Positions 4,926-6,614 of a DNA stretch of 6,614 bases are shown piece by piece; within the stretch, counting starts at the first letter, position 1; each line of letters opens with the position of its first letter. The notes below the pieces were generated by a model. It was not told where the DNA came from. It ran no database searches and saw nothing but the letters and a program-made list of their open reading frames with translations. Both the position numbers and the translations under genes were made by a program. This DNA is from Candidatus Cloacimonadota bacterium (lineage in GTDB: Bacteria; Cloacimonadota; Cloacimonadia; Cloacimonadales; TCS61), in assembly GCA_030628755.1 (NCBI GenBank), contig DAOVQH010000143.1, positions 1 to 6,614 on the forward strand. Direction: 5' to 3'.

Positions 4926-6614
4926 ATGAAAACAAAAATCTCATTTTTTAAAAACCTATGGCAAAGAAGAGTTCTACAGATTCTTTGTATCTATTTCGGA
5001 GCAAGTTGGGCAATAATTGAATTTGTCAGCAGCCTGCTCGTTGACCGTTATTTATTATCTCCTCATTTGATAGATTTCAGCATTGTAATTCTTTTATCAT
5101 TAATACCGAGTGTTTTGCTCATTGCATATTTTCACGGAAAACCTGGAAAGGACGAATGGACAAAATTTGAGAAAATTGGAATTCCTGTAAATATTATTCT
5201 TTCTTTAATTCTCCTGTTTTTTATTTTCAATGAAAAAGATTTGGGAGCAACTACAAAAATTGTTACAATAGAGAATGAAGAAGGCGAGAAGATAGAACGG
5301 GTGATTCCAAAGAGTGAATTCCGTAAGAAGATTGTTATCTTTTTCTTTGAGAATGAGTCAGCCGATTCTACACTGAACTGGCTGCAATATGGCATTGAGT
5401 TTGCTCTGATTCTCGATCTTTCTCAAGACATTTTTCTTCAAGTGTCATCTATATATACAGGATCTTTTGATATTTCATCTCCTGTTTATGAAAAAATGAA
5501 GAGAGCAGGATTTCCCAAAGGTATTGGATTACCGTTTACGCTAAAAAAGAAAATTGCTGGAGAATCTCACATGAACCATTTTCTTTCAGGCTCATTTACA
5601 AAGCAGAATGATACTCTTTTTGTAAAGACAAAGCTTTATGATACAAAGCGTGGAAAACTCATTGCTGAAAACAGTTTCAAGGGAACAGATATTTTTCAAT
5701 TAGTAGATGAAATAACAATCAAATTAAAGCATGATTTAGAAGTTCCTGCTCGGCATATAGAGGAAGCGAAAGACCTTCCTATTGCAGAAATGCTAACGAA
5801 TTCAATTCCTGCTTACAAAATGTATATTACAGGTCTTAGTGCAATGCTTTTTGATAATGATTATGAGAATGCGATAAATAACCTTGAACAATCTGTCAGT
5901 GAAGAACCAACATTTGCTTTGGCTTATTGTTATCAATATAGTATGTACATATCATTAAATCAAAGGACAAAAGCTGAAAATTCCATGCAAAATGTAATGC
6001 AATATATCTATAAGCTTCCAGAAAAATACCAATTCCTTTTAAAATGTGAATACTACTTTTTGAATCAAGATCCAGACAATGGATTTTTAGTAGTGAAGAT
6101 GTGGGTTGAATTATATCCTGATGATATATCAGCTCATGTATTTCTTGGAATTTTATATATGATGAGAAATCAAATGGATGAAGCCATTTCAGAATATAAA
6201 TGCATATTAGAACTTGACCCTGAACAGTATGATTACCTCAAAGAAATTGGCTCTCTTTACGAACAAAAAGGTGAATTTGAAGAGGCTTTAAAATACTACA
6301 CACAGTATGCAAAACAATGTCCAAAAGATTATAGTTCATATACTACTATTGGTGATTTGTCTTATACTATGGGTGATTATCAACAAGCAAAGTCCTATTA
6401 TGAAAAAGCACTTGTTTTGGAACCAGATGAAATTTCCACACTTGTAAGTTTGGCAGACATTGAAAATAAATTGGGAAATTTTGAGAAAGCACTTGAACAA
6501 TATGAATCCATATTAAAGCTGAGTAGAACCCCACAAGATAGTGCTGAAGTATATAGCTCATTAGAACCCTTTTATGAAACTAAAGGTCAAATCGGTAAAT
6601 CAATTAAATATGCG
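4926..6614 (+). CDS. Membrane-anchored TPR protein with TolB/FlgO-like domain (copy 2, 3'-partial)
   Basis: This is a paralogue of the complete TPR gene just upstream. The frame is open for 563 codons to the last base without a stop; comparison with copy 1 predicts about 218 more residues. The order is the same: basic start (KNLWQRR), hydrophobic segments at about 18-39, 50-69 and 88-102, linker HGKPGKDEWTKFEKI, RVIPKSEFRKK, and TolB/FlgO-like domain at about 134-272. TPR-like repeats follow at about 302-331, 399-431, 434-467, 470-503 and 504-533. Copy 2 carries a few extra residues near 175-188 (YTGSFDISSP) where copy 1 has YSGYGL. The TPR surfaces differ at scattered positions while some blocks are identical in DNA. 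This suggests the same membrane anchor and fold with altered binding. No catalytic motif is recognised. It is preceded by a 248-base gap with palindromic repeats, so it may be transcribed separately from copy 1, although no convincing promoter was found. Confidence 0.87.
   Translation, partial: MKTKISFFKNLWQRRVLQILCIYFGASWAIIEFVSSLLVDRYLLSPHLIDFSIVILLSLIPSVLLIAYFHGKPGKDEWTKFEKIGIPVNIILSLILLFFIFNEKDLGATTKIVTIENEEGEKIERVIPKSEFRKKIVIFFFENESADSTLNWLQYGIEFALILDLSQDIFLQVSSIYTGSFDISSPVYEKMKRAGFPKGIGLPFTLKKKIAGESHMNHFLSGSFTKQNDTLFVKTKLYDTKRGKLIAENSFKGTDIFQLVDEITIKLKHDLEVPARHIEEAKDLPIAEMLTNSIPAYKMYITGLSAMLFDNDYENAINNLEQSVSEEPTFALAYCYQYSMYISLNQRTKAENSMQNVMQYIYKLPEKYQFLLKCEYYFLNQDPDNGFLVVKMWVELYPDDISAHVFLGILYMMRNQMDEAISEYKCILELDPEQYDYLKEIGSLYEQKGEFEEALKYYTQYAKQCPKDYSSYTTIGDLSYTMGDYQQAKSYYEKALVLEPDEISTLVSLADIENKLGNFEKALEQYESILKLSRTPQDSAEVYSSLEPFYETKGQIGKSIKYA
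5261..5390 (+). repeat. Near-identical tract shared with copy 1 (2691-2820)
   Basis: This is the partner of the tract in copy 1: five differences in 130 bases, three of them clustered at 5285-5287. Beyond 5390 the two genes differ strongly in both bases and residues, although they still encode the same domain. Confidence 0.9.

Overview
The window is AT-rich bacterial DNA from an organism with a Gram-negative type envelope: the YidC-type insertase still carries the large periplasmic domain that Gram-positive homologues lack. All real genes lie on the + strand. The gene pair yidC-jag and the TPR proteins with a TolB/FlgO-like domain fit a lineage of the Fibrobacteres-Chlorobi-Bacteroidetes sphere (for example Cloacimonadota, Marinimicrobia, Ignavibacteria or KSB1-like groups). 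This placement is inference from family resemblance, not a database result.

Left part (1-2053): the 3' three quarters of yidC, whose start lies before the window, overlaps by 13 bases with jag (KH/R3H RNA-binding protein). This is the conserved membrane-insertase/RNA-binder pair often found next to the rpmH-rnpA region.

Middle scar (about 2035-2305): the reading frame of the N-terminus of an MBL-fold (metallo-beta-lactamase superfamily) hydrolase, with no normal start codon, runs for about 48 codons. It then joins, out of frame, the last 40 codons of a TPR gene. The lost TPR gene was a third copy of the family that follows. This looks like a deletion or insertion junction and was not called as a gene.

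Right part (2341-6614): two tandem paralogous genes for membrane-anchored TPR proteins. The first is complete (778 aa); the second runs off the end of the window (563 codons seen, about 218 more expected). Both have three N-terminal membrane segments, a TolB/FlgO-like domain, then many TPR repeats. They share blocks of nearly identical DNA set in diverged sequence, including 83 bases without a mismatch, which suggests gene conversion. The 248-base gap between them holds a stem-loop over the stop codon of the first gene and two inverted copies of a palindromic element whose arms are conserved while the core stems differ but still pair.

Functionally, YidC and Jag belong to membrane-protein biogenesis. 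The TPR proteins are probably inner-membrane scaffold or sensor proteins of unknown partner, and with the remnant copy they form an expanding or contracting tandem family. The window end lies inside the second copy, so the array may continue.
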